Source: Dyadobacter sp. NIV53
GTDB lineage: Bacteria; Bacteroidota; Bacteroidia; Cytophagales; Spirosomataceae
Direction of reading: 5' to 3'
Length of the DNA stretch: 64,000 nucleotides
Assembly: GCF_019711195.1 (NCBI RefSeq)
Contig: NZ_CP081299.1
Span: 4,066,001-4,130,000, forward strand
Below the pieces are notes generated by a model. It searched no databases, was not told the DNA's origin, and was given only the letters and a program-made list of their open reading frames with translations. Positions 1 to 9,085 of this stretch are shown here, in pieces; position 1 is the stretch's first letter, and each line of letters opens with the position of its first letter. A program made the position numbers and the translations under genes.

Positions 1-391
1 CTTCTCCCTCTGGAAGTGAAACCAAAGGACCTACTGCCTCCCTGGATTGACTTTTTACCCATTCATGCGCTTTGCGAACATCAGGAGCTTTGAACCTGAT
101 AGCGTTAATACCCAGATCTCCCGGTTCCAGTTTAAAACCAACAGGCTGTGAAACCCGGCTTGTGAACGACCATATTTCCAGGCCGCCGCCTCCAGCCATA
201 TTAATTGCCAGTAAAGCATGCCTTTGGTGTACTTTGCCTCCGGTATAAGGAGTCATAAGGGGAGCATCGGCTTTATCGTCAAAAACCGGTACATCGAAAC
301 CCAGAATACGGCGATACCATTGCCATGCTTCGGGTACATTCTGAACACCAACACCTACTTGCTGGATTCCGGTTATTAGTGGAGCGCTCAT
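1..391 (-). CDS. VOC (glyoxalase/bleomycin-resistance) family protein, partial
   Basis: The minus strand opens with ATG at 391 and runs off the window edge after about 130 residues, so the C-terminus is missing. The start MSAPLITGIQQVGVGVQN followed by an EAWQWYRRILGFDVPVF stretch is the usual opening of a vicinal-oxygen-chelate domain: a beta strand, then a helix with a YR..LGF signature. A later stretch with a GGGGLEIW strand fits the metal-ligand Glu position. Such proteins are metal-dependent lyases, isomerases or dioxygenases, and the substrate cannot be told here. It is divergent from aroB, with a 260-bp gap between them. The family call is firm; the function is unknown. Confidence 0.8.
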   Translation of the reverse strand, partial: MSAPLITGIQQVGVGVQNVPEAWQWYRRILGFDVPVFDDKADAPLMTPYTGGKVHQRHALLAINMAGGGGLEIWSFTSRVSQPVGFKLEPGDLGINAIRFKAPDVRKAHEWVKSQSREAVGPLVSLPEGE

Positions 392-642
392 TGGTTGAGA
401 TAATAGATTAAAAACATTAACAACAGACCAGAATTGCCCTGATCCTAAAAGAATGGCAATTTTACAAAATAAAAACAGCAAATGGGAGGATGCAGTAAGG
501 ATTTCAAAAACCCAATAATTTCATTTGATAATTTGTAGGATTGAATGTTTTGCTCCTGCCTAATAATTCCTATCTTTAAGTGTAAAATTCAGAATAATAT
601 TTTATTTTTTTTAGTCACGCATCCATTTGACCACGCTCATCG

Positions 643-650
643 TATATTTG
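643..650 (+). promoter_or_regulatory. Candidate -7 promoter box for aroB
   Basis: TATATTTG matches the Bacteroidota -7 consensus TAnnTTTG. Transcription would start near 656, which favours the ATG at 679 over the TTG at 658 as the aroB start. I saw no clean -33 TTG at the usual 19-22 base spacing, so this is tentative. Confidence 0.4.
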
Positions 651-678
651 ATGGGCATTGTCTCAATTTAATTTCAGA

Positions 679-1713
679 ATGAACCAGTCAGTAATTATTG
701 CCTCTGTCAAGGAGAGTTTACCACAATTCATCAGCTCAGCAAACTATTCGAAAGTTATTGTAATTGCCGATAATAATACAAAAAAACACTGTTATCCACT
801 TATTAAATCAGCTTTACCAAAACACAAATTAGTAGAAATTTCAAGCGGGGAGGTTTTTAAAACACTGGCCACCTGTGAGAAGATATGGAATGTGATGACA
901 AGCGAAGAGCTCGACCGCCATGCACTTGTGATCAATATCGGAGGCGGCGTTATAGGTGACATGGGAGGTTTTTGCGCTGCTGTTTATAAAAGGGGAATAG
1001 ATTTTATACAGATTCCGACCACACTTTTATCACAGGTGGATGCAAGTGTTGGAGGAAAGTTAGGGGTTGATTTTCATGGGTTTAAAAATCATCTGGGTGT
1101 TTTTAGCCTTCCTGAAAAAGTTTTGATAGATCCTGAATTTTTAAAAACATTACCTGAGCGGGAAATACGTTCGGGCTTTGCAGAAATTATTAAACATTGC
1201 CTGATCGCTGATGGCGAAAAGTGGAATCAGATAAGCCATAAAGATTTTGAGGAACAGAACTGGGCGGATTTGATTGATCATTCAGTGAAAATAAAACAGA
1301 AAGTAGTTGAGCAGGACCCGACAGAGAAGGGGTTAAGGAAAATCCTGAATTTCGGACACACACTCGGACATGCCGTTGAAACACATTTTTTGAGCAAACC
1401 GGCCATCCAGAGATTGTATCATGGCGAGGCAATTGCAGTAGGAATGATTATGGAAAGTTATTTATCATTGAAAAAGGGAATGATAAATAGTGAGTTATTA
1501 AGCCAGATCGAAGAATTTATTTTTGCAACTTATGGCAGGGTACAAATTGCAGCTGAGGATATTGAAGCAATTTTAGCACTCACCCGCCAGGATAAAAAGA
1601 ACAGGGGAAGCGAAATCCGTTTTTCGCTTTTAACAGGGGCAGGAAGCTGCGGATATGACATAGTAGTTTCGGTTTCTGAAATGCGTAAAGCAATAGCTTA
1701 TTACATGGGTTGA
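679..1713 (+). CDS. aroB: 3-dehydroquinate synthase AroB
   Basis: Second step of the shikimate pathway: NAD-dependent cyclisation of DAHP to 3-dehydroquinate in the cytoplasm. The protein has the nucleotide-binding segment INIGGGVIGDMGGF, the PTTLLSQVDASVGGK signature and, further on, the metal-ligand histidines in NFGHTLGHAVE and LYHGEAIAVGM. A length of about 344 residues is normal for the family. An in-frame TTG at 658 would add seven residues, but it lies only a few bases after the likely -7 box, so the ATG at 679 was chosen. It stands alone, with no other aro gene nearby. Confidence 0.93.
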   Translation: MNQSVIIASVKESLPQFISSANYSKVIVIADNNTKKHCYPLIKSALPKHKLVEISSGEVFKTLATCEKIWNVMTSEELDRHALVINIGGGVIGDMGGFCAAVYKRGIDFIQIPTTLLSQVDASVGGKLGVDFHGFKNHLGVFSLPEKVLIDPEFLKTLPEREIRSGFAEIIKHCLIADGEKWNQISHKDFEEQNWADLIDHSVKIKQKVVEQDPTEKGLRKILNFGHTLGHAVETHFLSKPAIQRLYHGEAIAVGMIMESYLSLKKGMINSELLSQIEEFIFATYGRVQIAAEDIEAILALTRQDKKNRGSEIRFSLLTGAGSCGYDIVVSVSEMRKAIAYYMG

Positions 1714-1799
1714 CTTTTTGTGTAGACAGGCATAAGCTATTGATTTTTAAGGGTTTTTATTAATATACACAATACATATTTCATAACCTGACAAATAAA

Positions 1800-2375
1800 A
1801 TGCTTATGTTCAAGTCTATTAAACCGTATGCCGCTTTGTTTTTTATAATAGTGCTGGCTGGATGCTCGAGTGGTCGTAAAGTGTTTGTGGAGCACGATTA
1901 CAGTTATGAAACCAATTTTAAGGATTACTCCTCCTACACGTTCCTTGAATGCGAGCGCGATACAAACAATCTTTGTACAGAAATTTATGAAGCAATTCGC
2001 CGCCAGATGCAGGTGAGAGGTTACAAGCTGACAGCTGATAAACCAACACTGCTGGTTAATTATGGAATTTTCTATGATAATCTGCGCTATCAGGGTTACA
2101 TGCAGCCGGTTATTAAAAACTGGGTAGATACGGAAAATGACGGATTTCGATATGAGCCGATCAAATACGCACTGGATAAAGGAACATTGATTGTCTCCTT
2201 AATTGATGCCGACAGCGACCAGGTAGTCTGGAGAGGTTACGCTTCCGGAATTTTTAAGGGAGCAGAAAATACAAATAATCATTATAGAAGCGTTGTAAGG
2301 CGTATTTTTGATCAATATCCGCTATTTGCAAAAGGATATGACCCAAGGCGATACAGCGAACAGGTAGGGAGATAA
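1800..2375 (+). CDS. DUF4136-type lipoprotein
   Basis: A 191-residue protein with a lipoprotein signal peptide: hydrophobic stretch, lipobox LAGC, lipidated Cys at residue 22 (residue 20 if the second ATG at 1806 is used). The rest resembles the DUF4136 family. An early conserved block (SSYTFLE) is followed by a segment on variation of a two-strand theme (KGTLIVSLIDADSDQVVWRG), which is typical of that family. It is expected to be anchored in the outer or inner membrane, function unknown. It is convergent with mraY across a strong hairpin. Family assignment is from remembered motif pattern, moderately sure. Confidence 0.7.
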   Translation: MLMFKSIKPYAALFFIIVLAGCSSGRKVFVEHDYSYETNFKDYSSYTFLECERDTNNLCTEIYEAIRRQMQVRGYKLTADKPTLLVNYGIFYDNLRYQGYMQPVIKNWVDTENDGFRYEPIKYALDKGTLIVSLIDADSDQVVWRGYASGIFKGAENTNNHYRSVVRRIFDQYPLFAKGYDPRRYSEQVGR

Positions 2376-2395
2376 AATCTGGTTAAAAGATTAAA

Positions 2396-2440
2396 GGGTT
2401 AAAAGGTTTTGGGACATATGCGCCATTAACCTTTTAACCC
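2396..2440. terminator. Bidirectional hairpin terminator between the lipoprotein gene and mraY
   Basis: Perfect 13-bp inverted repeat: left arm GGGTTAAAAGGTT at 2396-2408, right arm at 2428-2440, loop of 19 bases. It lies between convergent stop codons at 2375 and 2462, the expected place for a shared terminator. Confidence 0.65.
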
Positions 2441-2461
2441 TTCACCTTTTATCCCAATATT

Positions 2462-3676
2462 TTATCTAAGCTTCAAAGTCGCCAGCGTCAATATTGCCAG
2501 GATAATTCCTACTACCCAGAAACGGGTTACAATTTTGGCTTCGTGAATTCCTTTCTTTTGATAGTGATGGTGTAATGGTGACATGAGCAAGATGCGCCTG
2601 CCTTCGCCATACCGCTTTCGGGTATATTTGAAATAACCGACCTGCATAATTACAGACAGGTTTTCAGCAATGAAAATACCACACAGAACCGGGATTAACC
2701 ATTCTTTTCGAAGTGCCAGTGCGATTACTGCAATAACACCTCCCAACATCAGACTTCCGGTATCACCCATGAAAACCTGTGCCGGATAAGCATTATACCA
2801 CAGAAACCCGACACATGCACCAATGAAGGCAGCACAAAAAATTACCAGCTCTCCCGAATTAGGAATATACATGATATTGAGGTATTGAGAGAACTTGGTA
2901 TTACCCGACAAATAAGCTAATACTCCCAAAGTCAATGCAATAATTCCTGAAACACCGGCGGCCAGTCCGTCTATTCCATCCGTTATATTTGCGCCATTGG
3001 AAATGGCGGTGATTATAAAAATCGCGACTATCGTATAAATAATCCAGGTATACTCCTCAGGAAGCCATCCAAATAGTAATGTTTTATAATCAAATTCACT
3101 ATTCTTTAAAAATGGAATAGTCGTTACAGTCGGATGGATTATATCCCGGTAACGCTGCACTTCACCGATCGTAGAACTTAGCAGCGGCTGTTCGTAAATC
3201 CTGATTTTTACATTGTCGTTAAACGACATGGTAAGCCCAACGATCAATCCCAGCCCAACTTGACCTACAATTTTAAATTTTCCATGAAGGCCATCCTTGT
3301 TATTCCTGAATTTTTTCAGATAGTCATCTATAAAACCGATCAGGCCGGTCCACAATGCCGTAATGATAAGCAGAACAATATATACATTACTAAGTTTGGC
3401 AAACAGTAATACCGGAACCAGCAGGGAAGCGAGAATAATAAATCCTCCCATAGTAGGCGTACCCATTTTTTCCATTTGTCCTTCCAGCCCCAAATCCCGG
3501 ATGGATTCTCCCATTTGCTTTTTTCTCAGAAAATTGATGATCCATTTACCGTACGTAGCTGCTATAAATAAAGACAACACAGTGGCACCAAGAGCTCTGA
3601 AAGAAATGTACTGGAATACACCAGCACCAGGTATATTGAACTGTTTGTCCAGATATTCAAATAAATAATATAACAT
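2462..3676 (-). CDS. mraY: Phospho-N-acetylmuramoyl-pentapeptide-transferase MraY
   Basis: Membrane enzyme making lipid I by moving phospho-MurNAc-pentapeptide to undecaprenyl phosphate. The protein shows the catalytic DDYLKKF and NGANITDGIDGLAAG motifs and the late HHHYQKKG motif, with about ten hydrophobic segments. The start MLYYLFEYLDKQ at 3676 matches the usual N-terminus and gives 404 residues. A longer reading frame reaches 3721, but the extra 15 residues are polar and not family-like. It follows murE by about 95 bp on the same strand. The genes normally next in the cluster (murD, ftsW, murG) are absent. Confidence 0.93.
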   Translation of the reverse strand: MLYYLFEYLDKQFNIPGAGVFQYISFRALGATVLSLFIAATYGKWIINFLRKKQMGESIRDLGLEGQMEKMGTPTMGGFIILASLLVPVLLFAKLSNVYIVLLIITALWTGLIGFIDDYLKKFRNNKDGLHGKFKIVGQVGLGLIVGLTMSFNDNVKIRIYEQPLLSSTIGEVQRYRDIIHPTVTTIPFLKNSEFDYKTLLFGWLPEEYTWIIYTIVAIFIITAISNGANITDGIDGLAAGVSGIIALTLGVLAYLSGNTKFSQYLNIMYIPNSGELVIFCAAFIGACVGFLWYNAYPAQVFMGDTGSLMLGGVIAVIALALRKEWLIPVLCGIFIAENLSVIMQVGYFKYTRKRYGEGRRILLMSPLHHHYQKKGIHEAKIVTRFWVVGIILAILTLATLKLR

Positions 3677-3770
3677 GAAGAATGAATTGGGGGTGACAAT
3701 TGCAAAGTTGCTTCTTTTCAAAGACTACGCAAATAGTATAACCGTTTTTAACGATGAGTTAATGAGATTG

Positions 3771-5252
3771 TTAGTTTTGCTCTTTTGATATGAAAGCCTG
3801 AATTAATATTTCTTTATCGTCGAAGTGATGTTTTACACCCTTAATTTCCTGGTAATTCTCATGCCCTTTTCCGGCAATTAAAATAATATCTTCAGGGTTT
3901 GCTTCTTCACAAGCCTTCAATATAGCTTCTCTGCGGTCTTCAATGACAGAAGTTTTTTTATAGTCCAGCGGCGGTACGCCTTTTCGCATCTGATCCAGAA
4001 TATCCATTGGATCTTCATTACGGGGATTATCAGATGTTAAAATAACACGGTTGCTGTATTTACACGCAATAGCAGCCATTTTAGGCCTTTTTTCTGCATC
4101 CCGGTTTCCGCCACATCCCACAACCGTGATCACCTTTTCATTCCCGTTACGTAAATGTGTAATGGTTTCAAGTACATTTTCCAAAGCATCGGGTGTATGT
4201 GCATAATCCACAATCCCAACAATATTATCGGCTGAATGAAATTGTTCAAATCTGCCCGGAGGACTTTTCAGATTAGAAAGTTCGGTAAGTACAATCTCAG
4301 GATTTTCACCAAGAAGAACAGCCGCGCCATACACAGAAAGCAGATTATAAGCATTAAAACGGCCAATGACCCTAAACCAGACTTCCTGCAGATTAATTTC
4401 CATCTGCATGCCGGAAAGGGTATCAGAAATGATTTTTCCCTTGAAAGTAGCGAGCGTCTGTAAAGAATAGGTTTCTATCTTCGCTTTGGTATTCTGAACC
4501 ATGACAGCTCCGCGTCGGTCATCGACATTGACTAATGCAAAAGCAGTTTTTGGCAATTGATCAAAAAAGCCTTTTTTTGCCTTGATGTAATTATCAAATG
4601 TCTTATGAAAATCAAGGTGATCGTGAGTGATATTGGTAAATATGCCACCAGCAAATTTTAATCCGGTAATACGGTGCTGTGCTACAGCATGCGAGCTGAC
4701 TTCCATAAACACGTGGCTGCACCCTTTTTTCAGCATAACTGCCAAAAGCTGGTTCAGCGCAATGGAATCGGGCGTAGTGTGTGTGGAAGGAATAACTTCA
4801 TCCTCAACCTGATTCTGAACAGTTGAAAGTAAGCCACAGCGATAACCTAATCTGCGGAAAAGCTGAAACAGAAATGTTGCAACAGAGGTTTTTCCATTGG
4901 TGCCTGTAACGCCGATCAGTGTTAATTTTTTTGATGGATAACCGTAAAATGCCGAAGCCATTAATCCCATTGCTTCTGCAGAGTCCAGTACTTTTATATA
5001 AGTAACATCCGGATTGATAATTGCCGGCAGTTCTTCGCATAAAATAGCAGTGGCTCCTGAATTTACCGCCGTTTCAATATACTGATGCCCGTCTGTCTGA
5101 GTGCCACGTAGCGCTACAAATAAGGTTCCGGGTAATACTTTTCTGGAATCTAAAATTAAACTATGAATAGATACATCCGTAGGTCCGGTGATAGTAACAC
5201 CAGATACGTCATGCAATAATGAATGCAAAGATTTTTCCTGATCGTTCTCCAT
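3771..5252 (-). CDS. murE: UDP-N-acetylmuramoyl-tripeptide synthetase MurE (meso-DAP type)
   Basis: Cytoplasmic Mur ligase adding the third residue of the peptidoglycan stem peptide. It has the ATP-binding loop GVTGTNGKTSVATF, the conserved Mur ligase middle domain (TNITHDHLDFHKTFDNYIKAK) and the C-terminal domain carrying DNPRNEDP. The DNPR motif is the known mark of meso-diaminopimelate rather than lysine enzymes. At 493 residues it is of normal length. It starts 9 bp after the ftsI stop, so the two are probably co-transcribed and perhaps translationally linked. Confidence 0.94.
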   Translation of the reverse strand: MENDQEKSLHSLLHDVSGVTITGPTDVSIHSLILDSRKVLPGTLFVALRGTQTDGHQYIETAVNSGATAILCEELPAIINPDVTYIKVLDSAEAMGLMASAFYGYPSKKLTLIGVTGTNGKTSVATFLFQLFRRLGYRCGLLSTVQNQVEDEVIPSTHTTPDSIALNQLLAVMLKKGCSHVFMEVSSHAVAQHRITGLKFAGGIFTNITHDHLDFHKTFDNYIKAKKGFFDQLPKTAFALVNVDDRRGAVMVQNTKAKIETYSLQTLATFKGKIISDTLSGMQMEINLQEVWFRVIGRFNAYNLLSVYGAAVLLGENPEIVLTELSNLKSPPGRFEQFHSADNIVGIVDYAHTPDALENVLETITHLRNGNEKVITVVGCGGNRDAEKRPKMAAIACKYSNRVILTSDNPRNEDPMDILDQMRKGVPPLDYKKTSVIEDRREAILKACEEANPEDIILIAGKGHENYQEIKGVKHHFDDKEILIQAFISKEQN

Positions 5253-5261
5253 AAATGGATT

Positions 5262-7407
5262 TTACTGTAATGTTAAAAGGATCGTTTTAAGACCACTTGT
5301 GTTTTCCCCTGGCGGAAGTGACTGTTCTACAACTTTGCCAGATCCTTTAAAAGTAACTCTGTAACCCTTATTTTCTAAAATATATAAGGCATCCCGCATG
5401 GCCAGGCCCTGTAAATCAGGAATATCTTTTGAACTTACCGAAAGCGGTTTCCATCTTGGTTTTCCCTTATTTACAATTGAGCCTACAGCATAATCCGTTT
5501 CTTCCTGAAGCGGCGTGAGTTTTAGCTGGTCACTTATAATTTTAAGGTCTGAGGATTTACCGGCAAATTTGAGATCCCTGCTTTTTTCAGGAATAGAATC
5601 TTTTACCGGGCTTTGAATACTAACATCATAAGCATAAATACGATCGGCTACTTCCTTGAAAACCGGAGCCGCAATACTTCCCGCATAAAGCGTATAATTT
5701 GCACCTGATCCCTGCGGTGTATCAATAATAACAATACAGCTGTATTTTGGATTATCAGACGGAAAATAGCCCGCAAAGGAAGTATAATATTTACCAGGCA
5801 TATACCTGCCATTGATCAGTTTCTGCGCTGTTCCTGTTTTGCCTGATATTTTGTAAAGCTTTGATTTAATATTGGTACCGGTTCCATGTTCCACCACACC
5901 TTCAAGCATCCTTTGCACTGTTTTGATGGTTTCCGGAGAGCACAAAGGTTTGTCCTCAACATAAGGCGAAAATTTGTCCTCCACTTTTTCTGCACTGCGG
6001 ATTTCGCGCACAATCATCGGCCTGACCCAGTAACCATCATTAGCAACGGCATTATAAATCGCAAGTGTCTGCAAAGGAGTCATACCCATTTCGTAACCAT
6101 ACGACATCCAGTATAAAGAGTAATCACTCCACATCTTGGAATTCCGGTCTTTAATGTAAGGTGGTTTTTCACCTTTCATGTGGATTCCCGTCGGCTGTGT
6201 CAGGTGAAACTGTTTAAGATACTGAAGATATTTATCCGGTTTTTTTGCAAAATATCGCTGCATCAGCATCAAAACGCCAATATTGGATGATTTCTCAAAT
6301 ACCTGCGTGGCCGTAAGCGTTCCATGCCCGCCTCTTTTCGAATCGTCTACTGTAGTTCCCCGAAAACGGACGGATCCACCTCCTGTATTTACACTTACCT
6401 GGTCAGGATTCATTTTGGTTTCTTCCAGAAGTGCCATCATTGTGGGCAATTTGAAAGTAGAACCCGGATCAGCACTTCCTGCCAAAGCATAATTAAATAT
6501 TTCTTCGTACTTTCCTTCACCGCGTTTGGTTAGATTGGCCATTGCCCTGATTTCGCCCGTGGCTACTTCCATGACAATTACACAGCCATAATTTGCCTTA
6601 GTTTCGGTAAGTTTCCGGCGAAGTGCAATTTCTGCCATATCCTGAAAATTCATGTCCAGGGTTGTATAAATATCTTTTCCGGTTACAGGTTGTACATTCA
6701 GTGCATCTCCAACTGGGATTTTTATACCACCTTCTACTACTTCAACCCAGCCAATACCTGATTTACCTTCTGAGTTTTTTATCAAAACTGGCTTCCACAC
6801 CAATATAACCTCTTCCGCTTTTAGGATCAGTCCCGCCGATAGTACGGTCGGCCATAGGGCTGAATGGTTTATAGCGTTTATAAATCGTTTCAAATTTACC
6901 GCCTCCTCCTTTTCTTTCTTTAACAAAGAATGGCCATTTCCTTATTTTTTCACGATCAAGATGGCTTATAACTTTACTTTTGAGACGGAGATATCTTTTG
7001 TTTTTGCTCGTCCTGTAACGCAGGATTTTAGTTTTATAACCTGATGCGGTATTTTCTCCAAAACTCTTAGCTAACAGGCTTGCAAGCTGATCTACATTGT
7101 TATAAAAATAAGCCGAGTCAGCTACTTTAGTATCTAATCCTAAATAGTAATAGGGTAAAGAGGTGGCAAGAAGGCTATTGTCGTTGGAATATATGTTTCC
7201 CCGCATGGCTGGAATAGTATCCAGTTTCAGGTCATTTTTAGTGGAATATTCCTCCCAGGTCTTACCTTTAAATGTATCGTAATATTGTATCCGCAGTAAT
7301 TTTGCAAAAACCAGAATAGCAAGCCCAAATAGAAGCCAACCCACGACTCTCGCCCGGTTGATTAGTGCCAGTTTATTGTTTTGGCCACTTTCTACATCAT
7401 TTTTCAT
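5262..7407 (-). CDS. ftsI: Penicillin-binding protein FtsI/PBP3 with PASTA domain, split by a one-base frameshift
   Basis: Septal transpeptidase that crosslinks peptidoglycan. The N-terminal frame (7407 to about 6780) has a short cytoplasmic tail, one membrane anchor (residues about 20-40) and the PBP dimerisation domain. The second frame carries the catalytic domain: active-site STFK near restored residue 316, SSN near 373, KTG near 523, and a C-terminal PASTA domain. The frames meet at a run of six A on the coding strand (6775-6780). Removing one A joins ASFDK to NSEGKSG with correct family spacing and gives 714 residues. As the gene is essential, an error in the sequence is the likeliest cause. 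It lies between ftsL-like and murE. Confidence 0.9.
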
Positions 7408-7485
7408 GACTTATTGTAATAAAAATATTGGAAATGACTGATGAAAAAAGTTTACAAATTGGTAGTTTCTTATCACTTTGATCTA

Positions 7486-7896
7486 TTATTCATCTTTCTT
7501 GATAATAATTTTTTTAGGTGGCGTTAAATTTTCTTCCAGGCCAAGTTCCTTCACTTTATCAATCACGACCGACTGTTTTCCGCTTTTCATATATTCGGCA
7601 TGAATGGAAGTGTATTCAGCACGAAGGTCATCTACTTCTTTTTTTAATTTAATACTGCTCCGCACATATTCTTCTGATTGAAATCCGATTCTTTCATAAA
7701 TCACCAAAAGAAGAACAACCCATCCGAAGTAATAGAAGTATTTGACCGGAACGCGCTCCTCGTGGCCGGGCTCTTTTTCACCAAAAACTTTATCCAACGG
7801 CAAAAAACGGTTAAGCCAGTTAAAAAGGCTGTACTCCCGTTTTTTCTTTTTGGATTTTGGTGGTATTGGTTTAGGTCTTCTTTTATTTTCAGACAT
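7486..7896 (-). CDS. FtsL-like cell division protein
   Basis: A small bitopic membrane protein: a Lys/Pro-rich cytoplasmic head (KPIPPKSKKKKREY), one transmembrane segment (YYFGWVVLLLVIYERIGF), then a short coiled-coil periplasmic region (SIKLKKEVDDLRAEYTSIHAEY). This topology and the position between rsmH and ftsI identify it as the FtsL-like divisome linker of Bacteroidota. The start MSENKRRPK at 7896 was taken; a further ATG at 7917 would add seven residues. Sequence identity to classical FtsL is low, so the call rests mainly on topology and synteny. Confidence 0.8.
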   Translation of the reverse strand: MSENKRRPKPIPPKSKKKKREYSLFNWLNRFLPLDKVFGEKEPGHEERVPVKYFYYFGWVVLLLVIYERIGFQSEEYVRSSIKLKKEVDDLRAEYTSIHAEYMKSGKQSVVIDKVKELGLEENLTPPKKIIIKKDE

Positions 7897-7903
7897 AGAT
7901 TTA

Positions 7904-7942
7904 TTGGCTATCAGCATTCAGCTTTTGGCTGTCGGCTTTTAA
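7904..7942. repeat. GGCTATC/GTCGGC-type low-complexity repeat, copy 1
   Basis: ATTGGCTATCAGCATTCAGC followed by TTTTGGCTGTCGGCTTTT. Similar strings recur at 26768-26803 and 42212-42243. Small dispersed repeat, unknown role. Confidence 0.45.
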
Positions 7943-8030
7943 ACTTGTGGAAAATCAAATATTTTCCGTGTAGAAAGCAATGATTTTCTAAATACCTTCT
8001 CTCTGCTTTACTCGTTCTGCGTAAAACCCC

Positions 8031-8945
8031 TTATTTCTCGGCAACCCTCAATTTTGCACTTCTTGCTCTGGGATTTTTGGCTACTTCTTCCGCACTTGCT
8101 TCAACCGGTTTTCTGGTAATACTTTTCAAAGGTTTGATCTCATTTCCATAAAAATCCTTTTCTACCTCACCATCAAATTTTCCCTTCTGGATAAAGTTTT
8201 TTACCAAACGGTCTTCCAGTGAATGATACGACATCACAACCAGCCTTCCGCCTGGCGACAACACTTCCGGAACCTGTGTCAGAAACTCTTCCAGTACACG
8301 TAACTCATCATTTACTTCAATGCGTAATGCCTGAAATACCTGAGCAAAATATTTATTCTCACGATGTTTGGGAGCATATTTCAGCAATATTCCTTTCAGG
8401 TCATTGATCGTTTCAATGGGCGTATTATGCCGGGAAGTGAATATGGCTTCGGCTGCTGTTCGCGCATTATGAACCTCACCGTACATGCCGAAAATTCTTT
8501 GTAATTCTGTCGCCGAACGGACATTCAGCACCTCACGTGCTGTTTTTTCGCTATTCGGGTTCATCCGCATATCCAGATCTGCATCAAATCGCGTTGAAAA
8601 TCCTCTTAGCGGCGTATTGATCTGATGAGAAGAAACACCCAGATCGGCCAGTATTCCGTCTACTTTTTCTGCTTTATGTAATTTGAGGTAACGTTTCAAA
8701 TGCCGGAAATTGGCAGCAATGAATGTAAACCTTTCATCATTCTTGAAAACTTCTGCATTGGCAACAGCGTCGGGATCCTGATCAAAAACCAGGAGCCGGC
8801 CGGTGGTAAGTTTTTCCAGGATAGCACGCGAATGTCCGCCGCCTCCAAAAGTAACGTCAACATATATTCCGTCGGGCCGGATATTCAATCCTTCCAGACA
8901 TTCAGACAACATTACGGGTTCGTGATATGTACTTTGCAAACTCAT
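8031..8945 (-). CDS. rsmH: 16S rRNA (cytosine-1402 N4)-methyltransferase RsmH
   Basis: Methylates C1402 of 16S rRNA using S-adenosylmethionine. The start has the family hallmark YHEPVMLSECLEGL, followed by the SAM-binding DVTFGGGGHSRAIL and the ILADLGVSSHQ motif. The C-terminal part has VVMSYHSLEDRLVKNF. At 304 residues it is complete. It is the first gene of the minus-strand cell-division cluster. MraZ, which normally precedes it, is not found upstream, where a lipoprotein gene diverges. Confidence 0.94.
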   Translation of the reverse strand: MSLQSTYHEPVMLSECLEGLNIRPDGIYVDVTFGGGGHSRAILEKLTTGRLLVFDQDPDAVANAEVFKNDERFTFIAANFRHLKRYLKLHKAEKVDGILADLGVSSHQINTPLRGFSTRFDADLDMRMNPNSEKTAREVLNVRSATELQRIFGMYGEVHNARTAAEAIFTSRHNTPIETINDLKGILLKYAPKHRENKYFAQVFQALRIEVNDELRVLEEFLTQVPEVLSPGGRLVVMSYHSLEDRLVKNFIQKGKFDGEVEKDFYGNEIKPLKSITRKPVEASAEEVAKNPRARSAKLRVAEK

Positions 8946-8994
8946 TTATTAAAACCAACGTGCGTAGGAACTATTTCTTGCCACGAGGCAGTTA

Positions 8995-9002
8995 CAAACT
9001 TA
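8995..9002 (-). promoter_or_regulatory. Candidate -7 box upstream of rsmH
   Basis: On the minus strand this reads TAAGTTTG (TAnnTTTG), 50 bases before the rsmH start. It is the only such box in the gap between the divergent genes. No good -33 element was seen. Confidence 0.4.
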
Positions 9003-9085
9003 ATAATTTTCAAGCGTAGGAATTGCCCATCTTAAAGGATTTAATTTTTAAAGCCTACCTGTCATTCCTTAATAATAAGTTGAAC

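Noticed and set aside
6763..6926. Programmed frameshift in ftsI
   Set aside because: A6 is short for slippage and no stimulatory structure or Shine-Dalgarno-like site was seen; an error is simpler.
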